Of a stretch of 64,000 nucleotides of DNA, positions 1-8,935 are shown piece by piece. The stretch covers positions 1 through 64,000 of the forward strand of contig CAZQFH010000018.1 in the NCBI GenBank assembly GCA_964592595.1, in the 5' to 3' direction. The stretch comes from UBA5536 sp964592595 (lineage in GTDB: Bacteria; Bacteroidota; Bacteroidia; Bacteroidales; F082). Position numbers and translations under genes: made by a program. Within the stretch, counting starts at the first letter, position 1; every line of letters starts with the position of its first letter. Below the pieces are notes generated by a model. The model did no database searches, was not told the DNA's origin, and was given only the letters and a program-made list of their open reading frames with translations.

Positions 1-2953
1 AGTTGAGGGCTTCGCCGGTCAGCGAAACATCATCAGTACCAACAATACCGATTAAGCTCAGGTTATTGGCGCTGAAACTTGCAACTGTATTGCCATCATA
101 GATTTTGTTGTTGGCCGTGAACGAGCCGCCGATGGCAAGTTCTTTGGCGGTAACAACAAGCTCATGTGGATCAGTTAATGCAGGGTCACAAACCCCACTT
201 TGCACTTGTGCCCTGTAGAACCATGTTCCTGCTGATGTTGGTGTTTCATTAAGTACAGCTGTTGTGTTGCTTATGTCAACCCAACTGCCATCTGCACCAA
301 AACGGCGCTGCCATTTTAGCACGGTTCCGGTGTGACCGCTCAATGTAAGGTTGCCTGTGGTGGAACCATAGGTGATACTGGCATTGCCCGCAATTGATCC
401 TGCAATTGTAAGCGGGTCAACGGTTATTTCAATTACATTGGAAACGGCAGCTCCGCTCCAATCCGGAGCGCAATCTACCCGAGACAAACGTCTGTACCAG
501 GTGGTTTGTGTCAGCGCTCCCGGTTGGTAGCTTGTTGTATTCGAACCGCTAATATCGTTCCAATCTGAGGTTGCAAAATCAGGATCAGCAGGATCGGTTT
601 CGGCGTATTGCCATTTATACTCCAAAGTGCCATTAAAACCCACAGGCAAAGCATCACTTGTAAGCTCAGCCGGAATTTCATTAATACAGAGTATTTGTGT
701 ATCTCCAATATTACCACCATCAACAGGATTGATACATTCTTCGAAATCGGCAGTAAGGGTTAAGTCTTCATAAACACTTGTTTCTTGTCGTGATGGATTG
801 TTATTTTCATCACTCCAGGCGCTGAAGAAATAGCCGGGATCTGCCTGGGCTGTCACGGTTGTTCCATCAAAGCCATAGGCAACAGCTTGGTTTGATTCGC
901 CAGATATACTACCTCCTGTAGCAGCGATATATTCTACTGTTTTGGTCAACAATTTGTAACGTCCATCATCTTGAAGTTCAAAAACAGCATCTGCATGCAG
1001 ATTAACTGCCGGAACCACACCAAAAGCGTCAGTCACCCAATTTTCTGCTTCAAAAAGGCCATTTGTTGTTACTAAATAGGCTGTAAGATCTACAGGATTG
1101 CCCGAATATATTTTGCGTTCTCCTGTCCTTGTCCAATAATAATTAGGGCCGTTTCTTCTTTGGGCTGCTGTTCCCGGATCAGCAAAATATTGCCATACAG
1201 TCCCATCCCCCGTTAGGAAATCACCACCCAATTCAGTACGTGAAGGAATGAAAAACCTGTCACTAACTGTTCCTGAGGCATTTCCGCCAACAGGATTATT
1301 GATCATCCAGGGTAATTCCGTTACCAAAGTTGTACTTATAAATGCAGGAGACAATGCAGGTTCAAATGTGGATGCAAGCCAGGTTCTAATAGGTGAATTA
1401 ACATAACGATTATCCCAATTGCTATTATACTGTCTTGAATCAACATTGCTTACACTTCTGATAGTAACAGAATTCGATAAGCCCGGATAATCTTTATGTA
1501 CCAGTTTCCATTCCTGTACTGAACCATTCCAACTGCTAAATTCGTCGTAAAGCAAAGCACCTTCAGGGATGCTGACTAAGGCAGCATTGGCCATTTGCTG
1601 CCAATCAAAGTAAGGATAGCCGCTATTGTTGGCTGAAAAGACCTTCCAAATCGGAGTTATAAAATCCCAACCTGCATTTTCAAATGTAGTAAGACTTTTC
1701 ATTGCCACCGTGCTGAGTGGTATTCCACCGTATCCATTGCTGAAGCCAGAAAGATCAGCATCAAAGAAGCTTTCTGCTACTGGTGAACCACCAATATCAT
1801 GTGCGATGAGACCACCAAACTTACCAGAAGTAACTCGATTAAAACGCACTGCAGCATAAGAATTCTCTATTTGACTGTCATAAGTAAATCCAATCAACCC
1901 AGCTACATTGTTACCGTTAACAGTGATTTCGCCCAGCGCATAACAATCTGTTACCGAACCATATGCATAACCAGTTAAAACGCCTGCATTGCCAACATTG
2001 GGCATGACATTTGCATTTGCATAACATTGGCTTACCGATACTCCTCCTTCAACAATACCTACCAATCCACCAATAAATCGTCCTCCTGTCACAGTTCCTT
2101 CAGCATACAAACGCGAAAGATTTCCTCTCGCTTCACCAATCAAAATACCTGTTCTGTTTCTGCCGGTAACATTTGCATTTACCAATCCAAGGTTAGAAAT
2201 CCCGGCACCAGAAGTGTAACCGAAGAAACCCACCCAGTCTTGAGATGGACGATTGATATATAGGTTTGAAATTTCAAATCCACCACCATTATACGAACCT
2301 GTAAACTTATTGGTCATGTTGCCAATGGGCGAGAAACCTACTCCACTATTATAACAGCTTTCTGCTGTAGCAGCAGCATCAATATCAGCCGTTTGCACAT
2401 AATGCTTATTCCAGTTTGCAGTGGACGATGCGATCCATTGAATATGCTCAAAACTGCTAACAAGATACGGATCGCCTGACGTACCGTTGCCCGGGGGTTG
2501 AATGGCTGGGTATGACGTTACTGTAATCTCCACCACATTAGAAACGGCAGCAGCACTCCAATCCGGAGCACAATCTGCACGTGCCAAACGCATATACCAG
2601 GTGGTTTGTGATAGTGAAGCCGTTTCGGCGAATGTAGAAGCATTTGCACCAATGATATCGGCAAAGCCTAATGTAGCACTCGTCGTTGATTTTTGCCACT
2701 GGTATTCAAGGATTCCGTTGTGGCCTGTTGGCAATACAACATTCGTAAAGGCCTCAGGTACCGTATTTTGGCAGATGATTTGGTTTGCGGCAATTACGCC
2801 GCCATCAGCGGGATTGGTGCAGGAGGAGATTTGCAAACCGCTTCCGAGTGCCATGTGGTCGCCACGGCCATCTCCGCCGGTATATTGAGCGTATGCCGAC
2901 TGCACAACAAGCATCAGCGCCATGAAGAGTATTGTTTGTAATAGTATTTTCAT
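1..2953 (-). CDS. Large modular surface protein (GLUG, DUF6273-like, InlB B-repeat, YDG modules), 3' end outside window
   Basis: The frame opens at an ATG at 2951-2953 with a signal peptide ending in a Ser-Ala-Tyr-Ala-Gln cleavage region and stays open to position 1, so at least 984 codons are present and the C-terminus is missing. In order I read: an Ig-like module (DNA ~2510-2850); a GLUG-type beta-helix stretch (~1850-2330) with recurring GxFxGxxxG-style motifs; a DUF6273-like segment (~990-1330) containing a YYWTRTG motif; a divergent InlB B-repeat (~745-905); a second copy of the Ig-like module (~405-735, sharing the motif CAPDWS..AVSNV.EITV with the first); and the start of a YDG-type repeat (KIYDGNT) at the left edge. 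Such proteins are exported and surface attached. Any T9SS sorting tail would lie outside the window. Binding target unknown. Confidence 0.8.
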   Translation of the reverse strand, partial: MKILLQTILFMALMLVVQSAYAQYTGGDGRGDHMALGSGLQISSCTNPADGGVIAANQIICQNTVPEAFTNVVLPTGHNGILEYQWQKSTTSATLGFADIIGANASTFAETASLSQTTWYMRLARADCAPDWSAAAVSNVVEITVTSYPAIQPPGNGTSGDPYLVSSFEHIQWIASSTANWNKHYVQTADIDAAATAESCYNSGVGFSPIGNMTNKFTGSYNGGGFEISNLYINRPSQDWVGFFGYTSGAGISNLGLVNANVTGRNRTGILIGEARGNLSRLYAEGTVTGGRFIGGLVGIVEGGVSVSQCYANANVMPNVGNAGVLTGYAYGSVTDCYALGEITVNGNNVAGLIGFTYDSQIENSYAAVRFNRVTSGKFGGLIAHDIGGSPVAESFFDADLSGFSNGYGGIPLSTVAMKSLTTFENAGWDFITPIWKVFSANNSGYPYFDWQQMANAALVSIPEGALLYDEFSSWNGSVQEWKLVHKDYPGLSNSVTIRSVSNVDSRQYNSNWDNRYVNSPIRTWLASTFEPALSPAFISTTLVTELPWMINNPVGGNASGTVSDRFFIPSRTELGGDFLTGDGTVWQYFADPGTAAQRRNGPNYYWTRTGERKIYSGNPVDLTAYLVTTNGLFEAENWVTDAFGVVPAVNLHADAVFELQDDGRYKLLTKTVEYIAATGGSISGESNQAVAYGFDGTTVTAQADPGYFFSAWSDENNNPSRQETSVYEDLTLTADFEECINPVDGGNIGDTQILCINEIPAELTSDALPVGFNGTLEYKWQYAETDPADPDFATSDWNDISGSNTTSYQPGALTQTTWYRRLSRVDCAPDWSGAAVSNVIEITVDPLTIAGSIAGNASITYGSTTGNLTLSGHTGTVLKWQRRFGADGSWVDISNTTAVLNETPTSAGTWFYRAQVQSGVCDPALTDPHELVVTAKELAIGGSFTANNKIYDGNTVASFSANNLSLIGIVGTDDVSLTGEALN

Positions 2954-3039
2954 CGCTATTCTGTTTTTATAATTATGAATTTCATTGTTAACTTTCTTTT
3001 TCTGAATTTTTATACCCATATTGAATTACCTCATTTTTC

Positions 3040-3063
3040 AAAAAAAATTTCGGGGCTTCGCCC
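3040..3063 (-). terminator. Rho-independent terminator after the first lectin-fold gene
   Basis: On the minus strand a GGGC-GAA-GCCC hairpin is followed by a run of T residues, 38 bases past the stop codon of the 3101-4582 gene. It separates that gene from the large surface protein downstream. Confidence 0.6.
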
Positions 3064-3100
3064 AATAACCAAGCGCCAATATCCCCCAACGCAGGCCAGC

Positions 3101-4582
3101 CTACGGAACGACCCTAACACCCCGGAAACCGTAGCTACCGTCCCGACCGGTGCTCGTGAGTGCAGCGCGGCTGCGGAAGGATGCGCGCATGATCGTTGCA
3201 ATGTCGTTCCAATCGCCGCCCCGGAAGCCGGACCCGGTGGCGCCGGTAACTTGGCCACTGCTTAGCCCCGGCCATGCAGTTTGGTTGGCGTGGCCGTTAG
3301 CGCTCAGGACGCCATCGCCATGCACCCCTGTGAAGGCACGGCCTGTGGCATTGCCAATAGTAACAGGCCGCTCCCACAAATTGCCGCTCAGCTCCATGAT
3401 GCCATAATAGGATGCGCCGGAGGTTATGCGCCCGGTATTGGAGCCATGCGATGCAAATATCCCGACGCGCAATGGGCCATCAATAGCGCCGTCTGTTGTT
3501 GAAGAACTCGCATTTCCAGCCGTGGTGCTGTAATTGGTGGCAATGCCTTCGTTGGCTGCACCGGCGTTATCCAGGGTGTAGGCGCTGCCTGCTACGTTAG
3601 CCGTTCCCCAGGCATATTCGTTGGCCACCGGCGCCACGGTACCCCGGCAGGCTTTCTCAAACTCCAGTTCCGTCATGGGTCGTAGGCCCGCCCAGTCGCT
3701 ATAGGCAGCGCCATCCATCCAGCTCAGGAAGTTGCAGGCTACGTATGGATTGGTGGTAGCATAGCTTCCAACAGCACTGCCAGTGATAGCGTAACGATTT
3801 CTAGTAAAGGTGTGTTTGCGATTATCTGCCTGGGTTTGCGTGAGCGTATTCAGAAAATCAACATACTGCTGCTGGGTGATTTCGTATTTTTGCATGTAAA
3901 AGGCATCGTAGCCATTGGGCCATGATGCATTGTCCGGGGCTGTTTGGCCAGTGGGATATCCGCCTGCCTGTCCGCCAAGGCTGCCCGTACCTGCAGGGGC
4001 AGTGGTTGCGGTAGCCGTGTTGATGGTGGTAAGCGTAAAAGCTGAATTTTCACTTCCACCGCTCCCTGCTGCAAAAGCACCCTGAGGCACATACACCATC
4101 TCAATGGCAAACACCTGCACATCCACGGTGGCATTGTCGGCCACGCTGTTGGCGCCGTAGTTCCAGCGGAGTTGAGCGCCGGTAATGGAGAAAGTGCCTG
4201 TGCCATCAGAAGAACGGTAGATAAATACACCCACTGCTGGGTTGGTGGTGGCATCAAAGGCGCTGCCGGGGGTTCGCAAGCCGGCATCAATGGCGCCGCC
4301 GGTGCCGCTGTGGCCGATGTTGTTAAGACTGGCGTGCTGCCAGTCACCTGCTCCCACACGGTATTTCACAAACACCCAGGCGGCATCCCAGTTAGCGGGG
4401 CCGCTGCTGTAGCGCCAGGAATTTTCCCACGCAAGGTCGAACTGTACCATCACAAATTTGTCGGTGGTGTTTTCACCGGTAAGGCTGATGTTGCTCACCG
4501 TAATGTTGTTGGCATGCAGCTTAGCCACAAACAGCAACAGCATAAACCCTGCTGCAATGATTCTCTGTAATTTTGATTTCAT
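3101..4582 (-). CDS. Secreted FGE-sulfatase/C-type-lectin-fold protein with hypervariable C-terminus (copy 1)
   Basis: 493 residues. A signal peptide (about residues 1-24, ending LHANN) precedes a beta-rich region (25-150), then an FGE-sulfatase (SUMF1-like) domain from about residue 158 (IEMVYVPQGAF) to the end, with MQKYEITQQQYVDFLNTL, GLRPMTELEFEKA and YGIMELSGNLWE as landmarks. The paired cysteines of catalytic FGE are absent near the C-terminus, so a displayed binding protein is likelier than an enzyme. The last 45 residues begin with GFRGGDW and end with GFRGVRVVP, the layout of variable proteins of diversity-generating retroelements. It lies 91 bases downstream of its paralog in the same direction. 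The DNA is clearly richer in G+C than most of the window. Ligand unknown. Confidence 0.85.
   Translation of the reverse strand: MKSKLQRIIAAGFMLLLFVAKLHANNITVSNISLTGENTTDKFVMVQFDLAWENSWRYSSGPANWDAAWVFVKYRVGAGDWQHASLNNIGHSGTGGAIDAGLRTPGSAFDATTNPAVGVFIYRSSDGTGTFSITGAQLRWNYGANSVADNATVDVQVFAIEMVYVPQGAFAAGSGGSENSAFTLTTINTATATTAPAGTGSLGGQAGGYPTGQTAPDNASWPNGYDAFYMQKYEITQQQYVDFLNTLTQTQADNRKHTFTRNRYAITGSAVGSYATTNPYVACNFLSWMDGAAYSDWAGLRPMTELEFEKACRGTVAPVANEYAWGTANVAGSAYTLDNAGAANEGIATNYSTTAGNASSSTTDGAIDGPLRVGIFASHGSNTGRITSGASYYGIMELSGNLWERPVTIGNATGRAFTGVHGDGVLSANGHANQTAWPGLSSGQVTGATGSGFRGGDWNDIATIMRASFRSRAALTSTGRDGSYGFRGVRVVP
3131..3214 (-). other. Putative DGR variable region, copy 1 (28 codons)
   Basis: The core runs from the Asp codon of GGDW to the codon before the final GFR. 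Against the paralog, 18 of 28 codons encode different residues. In 15 of those 18 the third base here is C or T, while codon positions 1 and 2 vary freely, as expected if template AAC (Asn) codons were mutagenised at A. The 10 unchanged residues are Trp, Asp, Met, Ser, Arg, Ala, Ala, Thr, Thr and Arg. The call is inferential because no template repeat is in the window. Confidence 0.6.
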
Positions 4583-4673
4583 TTTGTCTTCTTATTTAAT
4601 TAAATAAAGTTCTTTTTGCTATTTTTTGTCAATTCTGGTTATTCCCCTACACAGGTTCTGCCAAACAACGAGC

Positions 4674-6266
4674 CTACGGGGCATCCCGCACAGCTCGAAA
4701 ACCGTTGAGGCGGAGCCTCGGGGTGGTCGTGTAAGCAGCAAGGTAACGGTTAGAGACGGTCATGCCCGGGACGTGATCGTACCAGGAGCCGCCCTTGAGG
4801 CCAGAGCCGGTAGCACCGGTTACCTCACCGCTGTTAATTCCTGGCCAGGTGGTTTCGGTGGCATAGCCATTGGCGCTAAGCGCGCCATCCCCATGCACAC
4901 CGGTAAAGGCACGACCGGTGGCATTGCCCACCGTTATAACTCTTTCCCAAACGTTGCCACTCATCTCCATAATACCGTAATAGCTGGCGCCTGCAGATAT
5001 ACGTCCGTTATTAGAGACATGCCCGGCAAATATCCCAACACGCAATGGGCCATCAATAGAGCCATCAGTTGTTGAATAACTCGCATTTCCGGCAGTGTTG
5101 CTGTAATTGTTTGCAATGCCTTCGTTGGATTGCCCGATGTTATTTAAGGTGTAAGCATTGTTTGCTACTGTAGCCGCACCCCATGCATACTCGTTGGCCA
5201 CTGGTGCCATTGTTCCGCGGCTTGCTTTTTCGAATTCCAACTCGGTCATCGGGCGCAAGCCAGCCCAGTCGCTGTAGGCAGCACCATCCATCCAGCTCAG
5301 AAAGTTGCAACCTACATTAGGGTGTTCCGTTTCATAAATAGCAGGAGTAGTGGAGGCAACTCCGGAGGTGTGGATTTTGATCTTATGCCGGAAAACATTT
5401 TTGGTAAAAGTGCCAGCAATTTCATGCGGTCTACCATCGATGCGTATATCCTGCTGTGTGTATGTAAGCGTGTTCAAAAAATCAACATACTGCTGCTGGC
5501 TGATTTCGTATTTCATACTGTATAATGCAGCAAAACCGGTAGGAAATCCCGCAGCCAGTAAAGCCGTATTGGTCCCGGTAAGATCCATTTGCCCTCTTGC
5601 GCCCAAATTACTGGCAGAAGAACCTGCATTATTTCCCTGAATGGTTGGCGGCGTTGAAGTGATTTGAAATGGTACAGTTGCACCGGAGGTGATATTGGCT
5701 TGAGTGAAACTAGCGGTTTCAGCAGGATCTGCTCCGGAACCCACAAAAAACGCCCCCTCCGGTACATACACCATCTCAATGGCAAATACTTTTATTTCTA
5801 CTTCAGCGTTACCGGCCACGCCATTGATGCCGTAGTTCCAGCGGAGTTGGGCATTGGTAATGGAAAAGGTGCCCGTACCATCAGCTGAGCGATAGATAAA
5901 AACACCCACAGCGGGGTTGGTGTTGACATCAAAAGCATTGCCGGGCATTCGCAGGCCGGCATCAATGGTGGCGCCAGTGCCTGTGCCGGGGCTGTGGCCG
6001 CCATTGTTTAGCCAGGCTTGTTGCCATTCGCCGCTGCCCACACGGTATTTCACAAACACCCATGCGGCATCCCAGTTGTTTGGTGCCGAGGAGGTTTGCC
6101 AGGAGTTTTCCCACGCAAGGTCGAACTGTACCAGAGTGTATCCATCGGCCGTGTTTTGTCCGGTAAGCTTTGTGTTGCTCAGCTGGATGTTGTTGGCCAT
6201 CAGGTTTGCGGCAAACAACAACAGCAAAAGGGCTGCTGAAAGGGTTCTGTGTAATTTAGTTATCAT
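4674..6266 (-). CDS. Secreted FGE-sulfatase/C-type-lectin-fold protein with hypervariable C-terminus (copy 2)
   Basis: 530 residues, paralog of the downstream 3101-4582 gene. A signal peptide (about 1-25, ending LMANN) is followed by a beta-rich N-terminal region and an FGE-sulfatase-like domain from about residue 166 (IEMVYVPEGAF). It has a ~35-residue insertion before GCNFLSWMDGAAY relative to the paralog. Over the 85 residues before the variable tail the two proteins are about 79% identical by my count; over the 28 variable codons only 36%. It lacks the C-terminal Cys pair of true formylglycine-generating enzymes. It heads a minus-strand pair and is divergent from the TPR-LuxR regulator at 6696. 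Probable outer-surface receptor or adhesin; ligand unknown. Confidence 0.85.
   Translation of the reverse strand: MITKLHRTLSAALLLLLFAANLMANNIQLSNTKLTGQNTADGYTLVQFDLAWENSWQTSSAPNNWDAAWVFVKYRVGSGEWQQAWLNNGGHSPGTGTGATIDAGLRMPGNAFDVNTNPAVGVFIYRSADGTGTFSITNAQLRWNYGINGVAGNAEVEIKVFAIEMVYVPEGAFFVGSGADPAETASFTQANITSGATVPFQITSTPPTIQGNNAGSSASNLGARGQMDLTGTNTALLAAGFPTGFAALYSMKYEISQQQYVDFLNTLTYTQQDIRIDGRPHEIAGTFTKNVFRHKIKIHTSGVASTTPAIYETEHPNVGCNFLSWMDGAAYSDWAGLRPMTELEFEKASRGTMAPVANEYAWGAATVANNAYTLNNIGQSNEGIANNYSNTAGNASYSTTDGSIDGPLRVGIFAGHVSNNGRISAGASYYGIMEMSGNVWERVITVGNATGRAFTGVHGDGALSANGYATETTWPGINSGEVTGATGSGLKGGSWYDHVPGMTVSNRYLAAYTTTPRLRLNGFRAVRDAP
4704..4787 (-). other. Putative DGR variable region, copy 2 (28 codons)
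   Basis: The core runs from the Ser codon of GGSW to the Asn codon before GFR. Of the 18 codons that differ from copy 1, 16 end in C or T (15 C). Residues at these sites include Tyr, His, Asn, Leu, Val, Thr, Gly, Arg and Pro, most of them reachable from AAC by changing the two adenines. Codons for the unchanged residues are mostly poor in A. Confidence 0.6.
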
Positions 6267-6695
6267 ACCAATTCTGTATTTAGTTAATCCAAAAAACTCT
6301 TATTATTATACTTGTCTATTTCTTATTATTCCATCGTGATGGACTTTTTTCAAGTATGTCAGCGTGATTTTCTTGCCAGACATTTATTCGGTATTTCCAT
6401 CTTATTTTTAATTAGTCTGATTACAAATAACTGTCGTAAAATAAAGATCAATTACTCAAATAATGTATATTTGCTACTACTTAAAAAATACCTAATGAGA
6501 AAATTAAGCTACACAAAAAACTCCTGACCTTATTGTAACTATATGATATAATGATCTTTAGCATTGTGTCTAAATTTTGCGAAACTTCGCGCTATTAAAA
6601 CTAAGTGAACCGGTAATCATGCAAAAAACAACTTGAAAAATTGATAAAACTTCTAAAAACCATAAATTTTAGGGTAGAAAAACACACATAATCTC
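6267..6695. promoter_or_regulatory. Divergent intergenic region between lectin-fold genes and TPR-LuxR regulator
   Basis: 429 AT-rich bases without a convincing gene. A TATATTTG match to the Bacteroidota -7 element (TAnnTTTG) lies at 6466-6473 on the plus strand, about 220 bases ahead of the regulator gene. No clear -33 TTG or operator was found. It must hold the promoters for both divergent units. Confidence 0.4.
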
Positions 6696-8585
6696 ATGCA
6701 GAAGATTCAAAATAGTACGGCCTATCGGTTAATCTTTATTACACTTATCTGTCTACATTCTGCCTTTAGCTTAAAGGCAAATGAATCCACACAGATCAGC
6801 GATTCTTTGTTTGCAATAACAGCGGATTATAGTGGCAAAGTAAGAATTGATTCGCTGAATGAACACCTCGCAGCCCTGGTACATATGAATTTTAAACTAG
6901 ATTCAGCACTGTACCAAAAGGTTTATGATTTGGCTGTTCTTTCGGATCATCAGGAAGGCATTGCAAGATTGAATTATATGATGGGGCTGTCATTTTATAA
7001 CCAATCCATGTTTAGGCCAGCCATGGATTATTTGGATCAGTCTTTAATAATGGCTAATGAATTAGGAAATAAGCAACTGGCTGTGCGATCCAAAATTGTT
7101 ATTGCAGAATCATTTCTTTCAGAAGGTAAAAATCAGGAAGCACTCAATATTTTATTGGTTCTGAAAGAAGATACAAAGGAAAACAATATGGATTTGGAAT
7201 ATGCATCAACAGTAAACAGCCTTGCTTCTGTTTATTCAAACACCTTTGCTCAAGATAAGGCTGTTACCCTTTACCTGGAGGCATTAAGTTATTTCGAGTC
7301 TGTTGAAGATTACAAAACGATGGGTGTTGTTTATAATAATCTTGGAACGAGTAATATGCAGCTTGGAAACAATGTTCAGGCCTTACAAAACATGAAAGAA
7401 GCTGAGGTAAACAGCCTAAAGGTTAATGATTTTAAAAACCTTGCTAATTTGTACATCGGTATGGGGATTTTGTACAATCATATGGATTCAATTGAATTGT
7501 CTGTTGCCCATTACAAAAAGTCAATTGAGTACAACCTATTAACGGGCAATAAAATTGAAGTTGCACGAGCTTATACAAATTTAGGTAACCTCTTTAAAGA
7601 GCAAAATGATTTCGACAAGGCACTTGTCCATTTTCAAGAGTCAATGAATATATGTGAAGAAATTGGACTTGATTACGGGATTTTGATAAATCACATCAAT
7701 CTGGCGGCTTTGTATCTTGAAAAGGAGGATTTTGAAAAAGCCTTGGAGCACTACCTGATGGCGGAGCAGCTAAATGAAATATTTCAAATCGACAATTTTA
7801 CTTTACCTATTTTGGTAGGAAAATACAGATGCTATCATGGGCTGGGTGATTATAAAAATGCGTTTTACTATTCACGGAAAACATTTGAGTTGAATGACAG
7901 TATCAATAAATTAGAGCAGCAGGAACGCATTGTTGAGCTTCAACTGCAATATGAAGCCGCCAAAGATGAGGCTAAAATGCTGGAGTTGGAACAAAAAGTA
8001 CTGACTCAAACCAGTACCGAAAGGCTTTATGTTATTGTAGGCCTGGCTATTGCTATACTGCTTGGTGGTATTAATTTTTATTCTGTAAGCAGGAAAAGAA
8101 AAGCAGCTTTTCTCCAAAAACAAGCTGAAATACAGCTCGAAAATACTAAATTAGAACTTGAGTTTAAGAAAAGGGAACTGGTAAGTAATGCATTGTACCT
8201 TTCTAATGTGTATGAAACTATTGGGAAAGCGGAACATCAAATTAAAACCATAGCACAAGCAGGCGACCGAAAACAAAAGGAAGAGTTGAAAAGCTTGGGC
8301 AAGACCTTAAAAAAGTTGGTCCCCAGCAAAACCTGGGAAGAGTTCGAAACCCGTTTTGAACAGGTACACACTGATTTCAGTAAGGAGTTATTACAACGGC
8401 ATCCCAACCTGAGCCCGAGCGAATTACGTGTTTGCAGTCTGCTAAAGTTAAGTTTAAGCACAAAAGAAATTGCAAATCTTACGCAACGCAGTGTGCGTAC
8501 AATTGATAACACACGGTTTTCAATACGAAAGAAGCTTAATCTCGAATCTGAAGAAAACCTGGTAACCTATCTTACGTCAGTGTAA
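6696..8585 (+). CDS. TPR sensor-type regulator with LuxR-family C-terminal HTH
   Basis: 629 residues. Order: signal peptide (about 1-28); tandem tetratricopeptide repeats (about 70-420; typical pieces are ARLNYMMGLSFYNQ and VYNNLGTSNMQLGN); coiled coil; one transmembrane helix (about 444-464, LYVIVGLAIAILLGGI); a second coiled coil; and a LuxR/GerE-type helix-turn-helix at about 568-629 (LSPSELRVCSLLKLSLSTKE, then ..RSVRTIDNTRFSIRKKL). This is the common Bacteroidota one-component layout, with periplasmic TPRs sensing a protein or envelope state and a cytoplasmic DNA-binding end. Its divergent position next to the lectin-fold pair makes that pair a plausible target, which is inference only. 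Target sites unknown. Confidence 0.85.
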   Translation: MQKIQNSTAYRLIFITLICLHSAFSLKANESTQISDSLFAITADYSGKVRIDSLNEHLAALVHMNFKLDSALYQKVYDLAVLSDHQEGIARLNYMMGLSFYNQSMFRPAMDYLDQSLIMANELGNKQLAVRSKIVIAESFLSEGKNQEALNILLVLKEDTKENNMDLEYASTVNSLASVYSNTFAQDKAVTLYLEALSYFESVEDYKTMGVVYNNLGTSNMQLGNNVQALQNMKEAEVNSLKVNDFKNLANLYIGMGILYNHMDSIELSVAHYKKSIEYNLLTGNKIEVARAYTNLGNLFKEQNDFDKALVHFQESMNICEEIGLDYGILINHINLAALYLEKEDFEKALEHYLMAEQLNEIFQIDNFTLPILVGKYRCYHGLGDYKNAFYYSRKTFELNDSINKLEQQERIVELQLQYEAAKDEAKMLELEQKVLTQTSTERLYVIVGLAIAILLGGINFYSVSRKRKAAFLQKQAEIQLENTKLELEFKKRELVSNALYLSNVYETIGKAEHQIKTIAQAGDRKQKEELKSLGKTLKKLVPSKTWEEFETRFEQVHTDFSKELLQRHPNLSPSELRVCSLLKLSLSTKEIANLTQRSVRTIDNTRFSIRKKLNLESEENLVTYLTSV

Positions 8586-8841
8586 ATACATATTCCAAAA
8601 GTGAATAAGCAGAATCTGCCAATAGCAATGATTAGGTGAACACGCAAACTCAAGGATAGTAGATGTCCTGTTTGTTGTGAAGTATAAAATGAAGAAGTAA
8701 AATTCAGAATACCTGATAGTTATGGAATTCCAGGATAATTTTTGCCATCAAGATAAACCATCCCGACATCTTAGCTGCGTAAACGCGATAAAGTTGAAGG
8801 TAGCATAAAAAAGATTGTGTAAACACTCATAGACGTAATGT

Positions 8842-8908
8842 GATAGCACCGCCCTGCTGCATTTAGCTCCGGCTACGCCTGCGCTTCATTTTGCAGGGCG
8901 GTGCTATC
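8842..8908. repeat. Long hairpin (REP-like palindrome)
   Basis: A perfect 16-base inverted repeat, GATAGCACCGCCCTGC at 8842-8857 and its complement at 8893-8908, encloses a 35-base loop that itself holds an imperfect stem around CCGGCTACGCCTG. It is far richer in G+C than the flanks. It sits just upstream of the transposase remnant, with no T-run, so it looks like a mobile-element-associated or REP-type repeat rather than a simple terminator. Confidence 0.6.
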
Positions 8909-8935
8909 TTTGTAAAATCTTTAAAAACATTGATT

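Noticed and set aside
2027..2941. Several plus-strand open frames of 78-128 codons
   Set aside because: They are antisense to the long surface-protein frame, whose translation has clear domains.
2954..3100. Possible DGR template repeat between the first lectin-fold gene and the large surface protein
   Set aside because: No resemblance to the variable tails; it holds only a terminator and AT-rich leader sequence.
3850..4570. Open frames of 169 and 132 codons over the lectin-fold gene
   Set aside because: Pro/Met- or Gly-rich shadows of the GC-rich coding strand without any family signal.
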